DNA of 64,000 nt from Streptomyces sp. NBC_00443 (lineage in GTDB: Bacteria > Actinomycetota > Actinomycetes > Streptomycetales > Streptomycetaceae). The notes beneath the pieces are model-generated. The model saw only the letters and a list, made by a program, of their open reading frames with translations, ran no database searches and was not told where the DNA came from. Below, piece after piece: positions 16,086-24,571 of this stretch. Every line of letters begins with the position of its first letter. Positions within the stretch are counted from its first letter, which is position 1. The stretch covers positions 5,208,001-5,272,000 of the forward strand of contig NZ_CP107917.1 of the NCBI RefSeq assembly GCF_036014175.1. The letters run 5' to 3'. The translations under genes were made by a program, and so were the position numbers.

Positions 16086-17292
16086 ATGGACGCCAGCTTC
16101 ACCCCCGAGCAGGACGAGATCCGCCGCACCCTCCGCGAGCTGCTGCACAGCCGCTGCGGCCCCCGCGAACTGCGTTCCGCCGTCGACACCCCCGCCGGAC
16201 ACGACCCGGCCCTGTGGACCGCCCTCGCCGAACAGCTCGGCCTGCCCGGGCTCGCCCTTCCCGAGGCGTACGGCGGGGTCGGCTGCACGGCGACCGAACT
16301 CGCCCTCGCCTGCGAGGAGACGGGCCGCGCGCTGGTCCCGTCCCCGCTGCTCGCCACCGCCGTTCTCGCCGCACCCCTGATCGCCGCCCTCGGCACCGAG
16401 GCCCAGCGCGCCGCGCTGCTGCCCCGCCTGGCCTCCGGCGCGCTCACCTCCACCCTCGCCGTCCCGGGCACCGCGCTGGCCGCCGCGCTCGCCCTGACCG
16501 GCGGCAACGGGGGTGACTGGGCCGGCGGCGGACGGGCCGGCGGTGTGCAGGCGCGGCGGGTCGAGGGCGGGTGGCGGCTGTACGGGCAGGTCGACCAGGT
16601 GCTGGACGGGCACAGCGCGGGGCTGCTGCTGGTGGCCGCGCACGCCGGGGGTTCGCCCGGTCGCGGACGCTGCTGTTCCTGGTGCCGGGGGACGCGGCGG
16701 GGGTCGTACGGGTGCGGCAGACCGCCCTGGACGCCACCCGGCCGCAGGGGCGGGTGCAACTGCGGGACGTGGAAGCCGAGTTGCTGGGGAGGAGGACGGT
16801 ACCGATGTGATGGGTGCACTGACCGGTGCGGGGGACGGGGTCGCCGCCGTCCTCGCCTGTGAGGCCGTGGGCGCCGCCGACCGGGCGCTGGAGCGCACCG
16901 TGGCGTACGTCGGACAGCGGGAGCAGTTCGGGCGGGCCATCGGGTCGTTCCAGGCGGTGAAGCACCGGCTGGCGGATGTGTACGTGCAGGTGCAGGCGGC
17001 ACGCTCGGCGGCCTATTACGCAGCGTGGGCTGCAACGCCCCCGAGGGACGCGGCCCCACCCGCGGAGCGCCTCGCCCTCGCGCAGGCCCTGGAAGCGCTG
17101 CGGATCGCGTCCGCCGAGGGGATCCAGTTGCACGGCGGCATCGGTTTCACCTGGGAGCACGAGGCGCACCTGTACTTCAAGCGGGCCGCCGGCGACGAGC
17201 TGCTCTTCGGGCCGGTGCACCGGCTGCGGGCGCACGCGGCCGCCGAGGCCCGGCTCTTCGGGACATCCGCGGTGCGGGAGGTGGCGGTGTGA
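16086..17292 (+). pseudogene. acyl-CoA dehydrogenase, interrupted by two frameshifts
   Basis: The sequence encodes an acyl-CoA dehydrogenase in three frames. The first (16086 to about 16650) holds the N-terminal domain (MDASFTPEQDEIRRTLREL ... LPEAYGGVGCTATELALACEE). The second frame (about 16650-16790) encodes SRTLLFLVPGDAAGVVRV. The third (about 16790-17292) holds the C-terminal helical domain with QREQFGRAIGSFQAVKHRLAD and GIQLHGGIGFTWEHEAHLYFKRA. Both shifts equal loss of one base, and both fall at G runs (near 16646-16650 and 16788-16791). They could be true mutations or sequencing errors. An intact enzyme of about 400 residues would use FAD to desaturate an acyl-CoA. GGAGG precedes the ATG. 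Confidence 0.85.
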
Positions 17293-17780
17293 TCGGCGTG
17301 CGGCTCGTGCAGAAGGTGTCGTCGACCCGGGGCTTCGCCAAGGTCGCCCCTCATCTGATCCCCGCGCTCGACCGTGCCGTCCACCGGCTCACCCGCGGGA
17401 AGGTGCTGCTCAGCGCCCAGATGCTGCCCGGCGTGATCCTGACCTCGACGGGCGCCCGCAGCGGGCTGCCGCGCCGCACGCCGCTCGCGTGCATGCCTGA
17501 GGACGGCGGCCGTACCTGGATCCTCATCGGCTCCAACTTCGGCCGCCCCGGCCACCCGGCCTGGACCGCCAACCTGCTGGCCCACCCGGACGCCGAGGTG
17601 AGCTGGAAGGGCACCGACATCCCCGTCACGGCCCGCCTGCTGGAGGGCGAGGAGCGGGCGGCCACCTGGAAGACGGTGCTCCGGTTCTGGCCGCCGTACG
17701 CGACGTATCAGACGCGGGTGGAGCGGGAGATCCGGCTCTTCAGGATCGTCCGCAAGGACGAGGAACCCGGGCGGCCGTGA
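17289..17780 (+). CDS. F420-dependent nitroreductase-family (DUF385/Ddn-like) protein
   Basis: A 163-residue protein with the Ddn-like pattern. A leading helix is followed by LPGVILTSTGARSGLPRRTPLACMP, then TWILIGSNFGRPGHPAWTANLLAHPDAEV, which forms the split-barrel F420 site. Such enzymes reduce quinones, enones or other unsaturated substrates with F420H2. The GTG at 17289 overlaps the dehydrogenase stop codon by four bases, so the two were co-translated. It therefore sits under the operator at 16041. Confidence 0.82.
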   Translation: MIGVRLVQKVSSTRGFAKVAPHLIPALDRAVHRLTRGKVLLSAQMLPGVILTSTGARSGLPRRTPLACMPEDGGRTWILIGSNFGRPGHPAWTANLLAHPDAEVSWKGTDIPVTARLLEGEERAATWKTVLRFWPPYATYQTRVEREIRLFRIVRKDEEPGRP

Positions 17781-17783
17781 CCG

Positions 17784-18410
17784 CTACAGCGTCGCCAGGC
17801 GCTGTACCAGCAGGAAGGCCCCGATGCCGAGCATCGCCGCCCCGGACGTGCGGGTGACCGCTCGTGCCGCGGCCGGCCGGGCGCCGAGGACCGCGCGGGC
17901 GGCCAGGCCCACGGTCAGGTAGACGGCGGCGCAGCACGCCATGTGGAGCAGCCCGAGTACGGCGGTCTGGGCGGGGACCGGCAGGTGGTCGCCCTTGGTC
18001 ACCAGGAACTGGGGCAGGACCGAGAGGTAGAGCAGCAGGCCCTTGGGGTTCAGGCCGCTGATCGTGGCGCCGCGCAGGAAGGCGCGGGCCGGGCTGCTCG
18101 GGGCCACGGCCTCCTCTGAGGTCTCCGGCGTGCCCGGGCGGCGCAGCACGCTCCAGCCCAGCCAGACCAGGTACGCGGCGCCGGCTGCCGTCAGCGCGGT
18201 CAGCAGACCCGGCTCGCCCGCCACCAGCACCGCGAGGCCGGCCACCGCGAGGACCGTGTGCAGCGCGTACCCGGTGACCAGACCCGTCACCGCCATCACC
18301 GGTGAGCGCTCGCGCAGCCCGGCGGAGATCGCGTACGCCCAGTCGGCGCCCGGTACGCAGACGAGCAGCAGGTCGATGGCGAGGAAGGAAAGGAGCAGTC
18401 CGGAGTCCAT
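17784..18410 (-). CDS. LysE/RhtB family amino-acid exporter
   Basis: A 208-residue integral membrane protein with about six hydrophobic segments. The N-terminal SFLAIDLLLVCVPGADWAYAISAGL contains the conserved PG motif, and the central ISGLNPKGLLLYLSVLPQF has the NPK motif of LysE/RhtB transporters. It would export an amino acid or derivative. It is divergent from an Lrp-type regulator 82 bp away, the usual arrangement in which the regulator controls the exporter. The inverted repeat at 18454-18482 lies between them. Confidence 0.88.
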   Translation of the reverse strand: MDSGLLLSFLAIDLLLVCVPGADWAYAISAGLRERSPVMAVTGLVTGYALHTVLAVAGLAVLVAGEPGLLTALTAAGAAYLVWLGWSVLRRPGTPETSEEAVAPSSPARAFLRGATISGLNPKGLLLYLSVLPQFLVTKGDHLPVPAQTAVLGLLHMACCAAVYLTVGLAARAVLGARPAAARAVTRTSGAAMLGIGAFLLVQRLATL

Positions 18411-18453
18411 AGTGGGGATATTAGGCGGGAATGGCCCAAAAGTGTTGTCGAAG

Positions 18454-18482
18454 TTTGCTCATGATCGCGAGTTGTGAGCAAA
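18454..18482. promoter_or_regulatory. inverted repeat, likely Lrp-type operator
   Basis: TTTGCTCA (18454-18461) and TGAGCAAA (18475-18482) form a perfect 8-bp inverted repeat with a 13-base spacer, in the gap between the divergent lysE and lrp genes. Position and A/T-flanked dyad fit an Lrp/AsnC site. Confidence 0.6.
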
Positions 18483-18492
18483 TATCTTCTTC

Positions 18493-18945
18493 ATGGACGA
18501 CGTGGACCGGAAGATTCTTGCCGAGCTGCAGCAGGACGGGCGGCTGACCGTGACCGAGCTGGCCGGGCGGGTGCGGCTGAGCGTCTCGCCGTGCCACCGG
18601 CGGCTGCGTGAACTGGAGCGCTCGGGGGCGATCAGCGGCTACCGGGCGGTGGTGGAGCCGGCGGCTGTGGGGCTGACCTTCGAGGCGCTGGTCTTCGTGT
18701 CCATGCGGCAGGAGGACCGGGACACGGTCGCCGAATTCGAGCGGGCGATCGCGGACATCCCCCATGTCCTGGACGCACAACGGCTGTTCGGCGAGCCCGA
18801 CTACCTGCTGCGGGTGGCCACCGCCGACCTCGCCGCCTTCCAGCGGCTGTACGACGAGCGGCTGGCGACCCTGCCGGGGGTGCAGCGGCTCACCTCGACG
18901 CTGGTGATGAAGCACGTCGTACGGGATCGTCCGCTGCCCGGATAG
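18493..18945 (+). CDS. Lrp/AsnC family transcriptional regulator
   Basis: A 150-residue feast/famine regulator. An N-terminal helix-turn-helix (DDVDRKILAELQQDGRLTVTELAGRVRLSVSPCHRRLRELE) is followed by the RAM effector-binding domain (about 70-145) with the strand YLLRVATADLAAFQRLYDE. Such proteins bind amino acids and control transporters or metabolism. The adjacent divergent exporter gene is the most likely target. No strong ribosome site is visible before the ATG. The gene ends at a hairpin terminator. Confidence 0.9.
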   Translation: MDDVDRKILAELQQDGRLTVTELAGRVRLSVSPCHRRLRELERSGAISGYRAVVEPAAVGLTFEALVFVSMRQEDRDTVAEFERAIADIPHVLDAQRLFGEPDYLLRVATADLAAFQRLYDERLATLPGVQRLTSTLVMKHVVRDRPLPG

Positions 18946-18948
18946 GAC

Positions 18949-18987
18949 GGCAGGCGGCGGCCCACGTCGGGTGAGCCACCGCCTGCC
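18949..18987. terminator. bidirectional hairpin terminator
   Basis: GGCAGGCGG (18949-18957) pairs perfectly with CCGCCTGCC (18979-18987) across a 21-base loop. It separates the converging lrp and tetR genes, lying 3 bp past the lrp stop and 28 bp before the tetR stop. Confidence 0.75.
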
Positions 18988-19014
18988 AGACAGGACTTGC
19001 TCAAAATCAGGGAG

Positions 19015-19662
19015 CTACTTGGTCGGCTTCTTGCCGGTCACACCCAGGTGCACCAACAGCGCGAGGTTCGGCTTGAGTTCGGCCTGCTTGACGCCCCAGG
19101 TCTGGAAGCCCTTCTGGTGCGAGGCCACCGCCGCGAGCATCGCGACGATCGAACCCGCGACCGCGGCGGGGTTGACGTCCTTGTCGACCTTGCCCTTGGC
19201 CTGCAACTGAGTGACCGATTCGGCCAGGGAGTTGTTGACCGAGTTCAGGATCTTCATACGGATCTTGTAGAAGCGTTTGTCCCCCTCGGACGCACCGAGG
19301 TCGACGACCCGCAGGATCGCATCGTTTCTCCGCCAGAACTCCAGGAACCCGTCGACGAGTTCCTGCGCCGTCTGCCAGCCGGCCTTGCCGACCCAGCTGC
19401 GGCCCTCGACGAGCTGGGTCAACCCGGCGCCCTCGGTGGCCATTTGCTCGGCGATCTCCAGGACGGCGCCCTCGACGTCCGGGAAGTACTGGTAGAAGGT
19501 GGCGGGCGAAGTGCCCGCCTTCCGGGCGACATCTATGACTTTGACGTCCCGGTACGGGGAGGAGCTGAGCATCTCGCTGAGGCAGTCGAGCAGCTTCTGC
19601 CGGGTCGCCTGCCCACGCCGGCCGGCCACGCGGCCGTCGACGGTACGCACTTGTCCTGTCAT
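19015..19662 (-). CDS. TetR family transcriptional regulator
   Basis: A 215-residue regulator. The N-terminal HTH region (GQATRQKLLDCLSEMLSSSPYRDVKVIDVARKAGTSPATFYQYFPDVEGAVL, about 18-70) is typical TetR. The C-terminal ligand domain ends in a lysine-rich tail (TGKKPTK). In S. coelicolor a TetR gene lies next to kbpA-afsK (SCO4421, from memory), and this looks like its counterpart. It is the only TetR-type gene in the window and so is one candidate for binding the 15-bp motif. Its own upstream region has no copy of that motif, so the link is unproven and autoregulation by the motif is unlikely. Confidence 0.88.
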   Translation of the reverse strand: MTGQVRTVDGRVAGRRGQATRQKLLDCLSEMLSSSPYRDVKVIDVARKAGTSPATFYQYFPDVEGAVLEIAEQMATEGAGLTQLVEGRSWVGKAGWQTAQELVDGFLEFWRRNDAILRVVDLGASEGDKRFYKIRMKILNSVNNSLAESVTQLQAKGKVDKDVNPAAVAGSIVAMLAAVASHQKGFQTWGVKQAELKPNLALLVHLGVTGKKPTK

Positions 19663-19772
19663 GTCGTCAGCTTACCGAGGCGTGATCGGGGCGCGATTCG
19701 GCCGACTGCAAATGGGGTGCACGGGCAGCGCGAGGCTGGTGTGCCTGGTCTGCGAGGTGCGTCGGGCGCCGT

Positions 19773-19778
19773 TACTTT
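19773..19778 (+). promoter_or_regulatory. candidate -10 box of a leaderless transcript
   Basis: TACTTT ends six bases before the ATG of the kbpA-like gene, and no ribosome site precedes that ATG. TANNNT at this distance is the usual signature of leaderless actinobacterial mRNAs. Confidence 0.5.
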
Positions 19779-19784
19779 TGCCGC

Positions 19785-20534
19785 ATGGCCGAAAACAGGG
19801 CATCCGCGAACGGAACGGGATACACGGAGGGCGTTCCGTGCTGGGTCGAGGCGCAGCTCGCCGATGTACATGCGGGCAAGCGCTTCTACGGTGAGCTCTT
19901 CGGGTGGGACTTCGAGGACGCCTACGACTCCACCGTGTGGGCCCGGCTGGACGGCGACCGTGTGGCCGCTCTCTCCCGCAAGACGGACGGGCGGATGCCC
20001 ACCGTGTGGACGGTGTACTTCGCCACCCCGGACGCGCGGGCGCTGACCGGGCGGATCCGCAGCGCAGGGGGACAGGTCGTCACCGCGCCCGTGGAGGCCG
20101 GGGCGGGTCTGGGGACGGCCGCGCTGGTCACCGACCCCGAGGGCGCCGTCTTCGGGCTGTGGCAGCAGGGCGAGCACCCGGGCTTCGAGCGCCGGCACGA
20201 GGTCGGCACCTTCGGCTGGGTGGAGCTGTACGCGCGCGACATCGAGGTCGCCAACGACTTCTACGGCGGGCTCTTCACCGACGCCCTGTTCGGGCCGGAC
20301 GCGAAGCCGGACTTCGGGCGGGCGGCGGTCGCGGAGCGCTTCTCGGCGATGATGCCGCCCCACTTCCTCGTGCACTTCCGGGTCACGGACTGTGAGGAGA
20401 TCCTCGGCACGGTGAACCGGCTCGGCGGGCGGATCCAGGTGCCGCCCTTCGAAACGTCGTACGGGAGGGCGGCCGTGGTGACCGACGATCAAGGGGCGTC
20501 CTTCGCGGTTCTGGAGCGGGTTCCCAAGGACTGA
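19785..20534 (+). CDS. kbpA: two-domain VOC protein, KbpA-like (AfsK-binding protein)
   Basis: A 249-residue protein made of two vicinal-oxygen-chelate (glyoxalase-type) modules. The first begins GVPCWVEAQLADVHAGKRFYGELFGWDFED and the second GTFGWVELYARDIEVANDFYGGLF. In S. coelicolor KbpA, a 252-residue protein encoded just upstream of afsK, binds the unphosphorylated kinase and inhibits its autophosphorylation. Position and length fit here. The assignment rests on context and on memory of that locus. By fold alone the call would only be VOC family protein. A TACTTT box suggests leaderless translation. Confidence 0.7.
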   Translation: MAENRASANGTGYTEGVPCWVEAQLADVHAGKRFYGELFGWDFEDAYDSTVWARLDGDRVAALSRKTDGRMPTVWTVYFATPDARALTGRIRSAGGQVVTAPVEAGAGLGTAALVTDPEGAVFGLWQQGEHPGFERRHEVGTFGWVELYARDIEVANDFYGGLFTDALFGPDAKPDFGRAAVAERFSAMMPPHFLVHFRVTDCEEILGTVNRLGGRIQVPPFETSYGRAAVVTDDQGASFAVLERVPKD

Positions 20535-20767
20535 CGGCACTCCTGCCTCCGGTGGCTCAGGCGTCCCACTATGCGAAACCGCGCTTCCGCGGGGCGGCGG
20601 GCTGTGGTTTTGTCCCAAGACACCCCGTTCCGCCCGCGGGTTCGCCACCACGCCTCCGGACAGGAAGAATCGGGGTGCGTGCCGCCAAGGCGGTGCGGTG
20701 GTGAGACGCTGCACGGGGTCGCGTACATAAGCGGGTGACGGGGCCCGTACGGGGAGGTGGCAGGCAA

Positions 20768-23134
20768 GTGGTGGATCAGCTGACGCAGCACGATCCGCGC
20801 AGGATCGGGCCGTTCGAGGTGCTCGGACGGCTGGGTGCCGGCGGCATGGGGCTGGTCTATCTTGCGCGCTCGGCGTCCGGGCGGCGCGTGGCGATCAAGA
20901 CGGTCCGTACGGAACTCGCCGAGGACCAGCTGTTCCGCGTCCGCTTCACCCGTGAGGTGGAGGCGGCCCGGGCGGTCTCCGGCTTCTACACGGCCGCGGT
21001 CGTCGACGCCGACCCGCGGGCGGCCGTGCCGTGGCTGGCCACCGCGTACGTCCCCGCGCCCTCCCTCGAGGAGATAGTGAACGAGTGCGGGCCGCTCCCG
21101 GCCCAGGCGGTGCGCTGGCTGGCGGCGGGCGTGGCGGAGGCCCTGCAGTCGATCCACGGCGCCGGTCTCGTCCACCGCGACCTCAAGCCGTCCAACGTGC
21201 TCGTGGTCGAGGACGGCCCCAGAGTCATCGACTTCGGTATCGCGTCCGGCGTGTCGAACACGCGTTTGACCATGACCAACGTCGCCGTCGGCACCCCCGC
21301 CTACATGTCGCCCGAGCAGGCGAAGGACTCCCGCAGCGTGACCGGCGCGAGCGACGTCTTCTCGCTCGGCTCGATGCTGGTGTTCGCCGCCACCGGACAC
21401 CCGCCCTTCCACGGCGCCAACCCCGTCGAGACGGTCTTCATGCTGCTGCGCGAGGGCCCCGACCTCGAAGGCCTCCCGGACGAGCTGCGCCCGCTGATCG
21501 AGTCCCTGATGCAGATGGAGGCCACGGGCCGCCCCAACCCGGCCGACCTCCAGGCCCAGCTGGCACCCCACCTCTTCGGCTCCGGCTCCGACGACAGCGG
21601 TACGGCGTCCGCGTGGCTGCCCGAGCGGGCGGTGGGCCTGATCGAGGCGCGGCGCGGCGGCCGTCCGGCCCTGAAGCCCTCGCCGTCCTCCGGCCGCAGC
21701 GGCGGCCGCATCGCCCCCGCGCCGGTTCCGCCGCCGCCCGCGCACGACCCGGCGGTTCCGGGCCCGCAGCCGGCGCCCGTACCGGTCGGCGCCCCCGACA
21801 CCGGCCCGGTGCGGCTGGCCGGCGCCGCGGTCCCCATCGGCCCCGGCCCCCGCGTCGCCGACGCCCGCGCCGCCGCCATGCAGGCGCCCCCGCCGGAAGC
21901 CGGCCTCGTCGCCTCCTGGTCCAAACCCCGCCCCGGCGTCAACGGCACGGGCCCCGCTGTCGGCCCCGCCGTACCGGCACCACCGCCGGCGTCCCCCGAA
22001 CCGGCCGGCTGGCGGCCCTGGCGTTTCCGCATGTCGAACGACGTCTGGGGCACACCTTCCGTCGCCGACGACCTCGTCTACGTCACCTCCTTCGAGGTGC
22101 ACGCCCTGGATGTGGCCACCGGCCGACGGCGCTTCAAGACGCGGGACGTCGCCTGGTCGATGGCGGTCGCCGACGGCCGTATCCACGCCTCCGACGGTCC
22201 GACCCTGTTCGCCCTGGACTGCCGCGAGGGCGCCGACCTCTGGCGCCTGCAGACGGACGCCTGGGTGTACTCCCTCAAGGCCGAGCGCGGCACGGTCATC
22301 ACCGGCACGCGCGGCGGCGGCGTCCAGGCCTGGGAGGCCTCCAACGGCCAGAAGCTGTGGGAGATCACCGGGGCGCAGAGCGACTTCGAGTCCCCGGAGG
22401 CCGGACCGGCGCTGTACGACGGCACGGTGTACGTCTGGCAGGACGCCCGGCTGAAGGCCCTGGACGCGCGGACGGGCGACGAGCGCTGGTCGTACCCCAT
22501 CGGCGACGCCGCCTCCTGCGGCGGGGTGCCGGTGCGGGTGGCGCAGGCGCACGACGGCTTTGTGTACGTGTCCGCCGGGACACGTGTGCTCGCGCTCGAC
22601 GTGGTGAGCGGCCTGGTCCGCTGGCACTTCGAGGCCCCGGCGGTCTTCCTGTGCCCGCCGGCCTTCGTGCCGGGCCCGGCGGTGACCGGCGGCGGTGTGT
22701 ACCTCGCGGACTACCTCGGCACGGTCTACGCCCTGGACGCCACCGACGGCCGCGACCGCTGGCGCATCGCCACCGAGGCCCGCGCCTCGATCGATCCGGT
22801 GCTGGTGGCCGGGGGCCACGTCCACGTCGGCAGCGGCAAGGGGCTTTACACCCTGGACGCCGTCACCGGGACGCCGAAGTGGCGCTTCCAGGCGGGCGGC
22901 GACATCGTGGGCGCGCCTTCGGTGGCGGAGGGCCGGATCCACTTCGGCTCCACCGACCATCTGCTGTACACCCTGAAGGCCGACGACGGCCGCCTGCGCT
23001 GGAAGCTGGCCACCGGCGGCGAGATCACCGGCTCGCCCGTGGTGCAGGACGGCGTCGTGTACGCGTGCAGCAAGGATCGCTGTGTGTACGCCCTGGACGC
23101 CGAGAAGGGCACGGGCACGGCCCGCACCGCGTAG
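20768..23134 (+). CDS. afsK: Ser/Thr protein kinase AfsK with PQQ-type beta-propeller
   Basis: A 788-residue protein starting MVDQLTQHDPRRIGPFEVLG, which I recognise as AfsK. The kinase domain has GRLGAGGMGLVY, HRDLKPSN near residue 136, DFGIASG near 155 and the activation-loop threonines of TRLTMTNVAVGT. A Pro/Ala-rich linker (about 280-420) leads to a C-terminal propeller of PQQ-like repeats (W-G-T-P-S / YALDATDGRDRWR units to the end). AfsK phosphorylates AfsR on Ser/Thr to raise secondary metabolism and also acts on DivIVA. The GTG at 20768 follows GGGGAGG at 10 bases. The frame is open further upstream but has no support. Confidence 0.93.
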   Translation: MVDQLTQHDPRRIGPFEVLGRLGAGGMGLVYLARSASGRRVAIKTVRTELAEDQLFRVRFTREVEAARAVSGFYTAAVVDADPRAAVPWLATAYVPAPSLEEIVNECGPLPAQAVRWLAAGVAEALQSIHGAGLVHRDLKPSNVLVVEDGPRVIDFGIASGVSNTRLTMTNVAVGTPAYMSPEQAKDSRSVTGASDVFSLGSMLVFAATGHPPFHGANPVETVFMLLREGPDLEGLPDELRPLIESLMQMEATGRPNPADLQAQLAPHLFGSGSDDSGTASAWLPERAVGLIEARRGGRPALKPSPSSGRSGGRIAPAPVPPPPAHDPAVPGPQPAPVPVGAPDTGPVRLAGAAVPIGPGPRVADARAAAMQAPPPEAGLVASWSKPRPGVNGTGPAVGPAVPAPPPASPEPAGWRPWRFRMSNDVWGTPSVADDLVYVTSFEVHALDVATGRRRFKTRDVAWSMAVADGRIHASDGPTLFALDCREGADLWRLQTDAWVYSLKAERGTVITGTRGGGVQAWEASNGQKLWEITGAQSDFESPEAGPALYDGTVYVWQDARLKALDARTGDERWSYPIGDAASCGGVPVRVAQAHDGFVYVSAGTRVLALDVVSGLVRWHFEAPAVFLCPPAFVPGPAVTGGGVYLADYLGTVYALDATDGRDRWRIATEARASIDPVLVAGGHVHVGSGKGLYTLDAVTGTPKWRFQAGGDIVGAPSVAEGRIHFGSTDHLLYTLKADDGRLRWKLATGGEITGSPVVQDGVVYACSKDRCVYALDAEKGTGTARTA

Positions 23135-23280
23135 GCGGCGCGGATCCGGACGACGGCCGTCCGTAAAGGGCGGCCATCTTCACCGCTCTTGCACGAGACG
23201 TGACGCCGGGTAAGCGGTTCCTGCCGCGGGGCCGCTGCTAGCGTGACGTGCTCACGATCACGACAACGGGGGTTGACCAC

Positions 23281-23793
23281 GTGAAGCTTCGCCATGTCCG
23301 CGCCGTGGCCGTCTGCGTGGGGGTCGTCGTGGCCCTGACGGGCGCACGGCACTCCAGCGGCGGCGGCTGCGACAGCAGCTCGAACTCCAGCAGCTCGTCG
23401 AGCAGTTCGGGCGGCACGAGCGGCGGCAGCACGCACTACGACGATGACGACGACTACGACGTGGGGTCGTCATCCGGTGGCGGTGTGGAGAGCGAGGGGC
23501 CGTCCGCGGAGGACACCACGGACGTGAAGATCGAGAAGTGCGAGTACGACGCGGCCAAGGGACTCATCGCGCGCGTCAGCGCCGCCAACAGCAGTGCGAC
23601 GACGACGTACTCCTACACGTTCGACGTCATCTTCAAGGATTCCACCGGCAAGGAGCTGGACACCGCCACCTCCGGGATCCTGACCGTCGACGCCGGCGCC
23701 ACCGAGTCCACCGACGTCGTCGCCCGGCAGACGGCCTCCGGTAGTGGCACCTGCGAACTGAGCAACGCGCTGCGGATGTCCGACTCCTACTAG
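23281..23793 (+). CDS. secreted protein of unknown function with Ser-rich linker and FxLYD-like domain
   Basis: A 170-residue protein. The N-terminal 25 residues are a signal-like segment (VRAVAVCVGVVVALTGA). A run of serine, glycine and aspartate (residues about 27-65) precedes a beta-rich domain (DVKIEKCEYDAAKGLIARVSAANSS ... LTVDAGATESTDVVA). This domain resembles the small FxLYD/immunoglobulin-like domains of secreted actinobacterial proteins. A cysteine pair (KCEY and GTCEL) may form a disulfide. The GTG at 23281 is chosen because a signal sequence follows at once and GGGGG lies upstream. It directly follows afsK but has a promoter-sized gap of 146 bp. Confidence 0.7.
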   Translation: MKLRHVRAVAVCVGVVVALTGARHSSGGGCDSSSNSSSSSSSSGGTSGGSTHYDDDDDYDVGSSSGGGVESEGPSAEDTTDVKIEKCEYDAAKGLIARVSAANSSATTTYSYTFDVIFKDSTGKELDTATSGILTVDAGATESTDVVARQTASGSGTCELSNALRMSDSY

Positions 23794-23794
23794 G

Positions 23795-24571
23795 TCACCG
23801 CGTCCTGAACCCGCGGCGCCGCGTCCGGAACAGCTCCGCCTGCCGTTCCCCCGGCAGGTTGCCGAGGGCGATCAGGTGCGGCGCCTGCGCGAAGGCGTGG
23901 GCCAGGGCGGCCTCCTTGGCCGCCCACAGCGCACGTACGGTCCCCTGCACACCCTCCGCCTGATACCCGGCGATGACGGCGGCGCAGTCGACCGCGGCGG
24001 CCAACGCCTCGCCGGGCTCGGTGACTTCGGACACGAACCCGATCTCGTGCGCCCGCCGCGCCGACATCCGCTCCGCGCTCCCCATGAGCGCCATCCGAGC
24101 CGCCTCTCCGTACGGCATGCGCAGCGCCGTCAGCATCGACTCGTAGGCGCTGACCATGCCGTAGGTGGTGTGCGGGTCGAAGAAGGTGGCGCTCGGTTCG
24201 GCGACGAGGAAGTCCGCCTCTCCCAGGAGGTAGAAGGCGCCCCCGCAGGCCATGCCCCGCACGGCGGCGACGACGGGCTTCCACAGGTCGTTCGCCTTCG
24301 GCCCGACCCGCAACAGCGGATCGTCGCTCATGTACGGCGAGTCGGGCTGCGGGACGATGGCCTCCCGGTCCAGCCCGGTGCAGAAGGCCCGCTCCCCGGC
24401 CCCGGTGAGCACGACGGCCCGCACGGTGTCGTCGAAGCGCAACTCCCGCCACACCGCCACCAGCTCGTCCCGCATGGCGAGGTCGATGGCGTTGAGGCGA
24501 TGCGGCCGGTCGAGGGTGACGACGGCGACGCCGGTGCCCTTGTCGGTCCCGGTCCGGACGGCGGGGCTCAC
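23795..24571 (-). CDS. enoyl-CoA hydratase/isomerase family protein
   Basis: A 258-residue crotonase-fold protein. VAVVTLDRPHRLNAIDLAMRDEL gives the first strand and helix, and VVLTGAGERAFCTGLDREA and AVRGMACGGAFYLLGEAD form the oxyanion-hole loops. The usual GG-E active-site position reads GGAFYLL, so the classic second-loop glutamate is replaced and the reaction may not be simple hydration. The GTG start overlaps the DUF35 stop by four bases, making it the last gene of the thiolase - DUF35 - hydratase operon that runs from the double operator near 26200. Confidence 0.85.
   Translation of the reverse strand: MSPAVRTGTDKGTGVAVVTLDRPHRLNAIDLAMRDELVAVWRELRFDDTVRAVVLTGAGERAFCTGLDREAIVPQPDSPYMSDDPLLRVGPKANDLWKPVVAAVRGMACGGAFYLLGEADFLVAEPSATFFDPHTTYGMVSAYESMLTALRMPYGEAARMALMGSAERMSARRAHEIGFVSEVTEPGEALAAAVDCAAVIAGYQAEGVQGTVRALWAAKEAALAHAFAQAPHLIALGNLPGERQAELFRTRRRGFRTR

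Noticed and set aside
20489..22960. Minus-strand frame of over 800 codons opposite afsK
   Set aside because: afsK is certain on the plus strand; the antisense frame is a codon-bias shadow.
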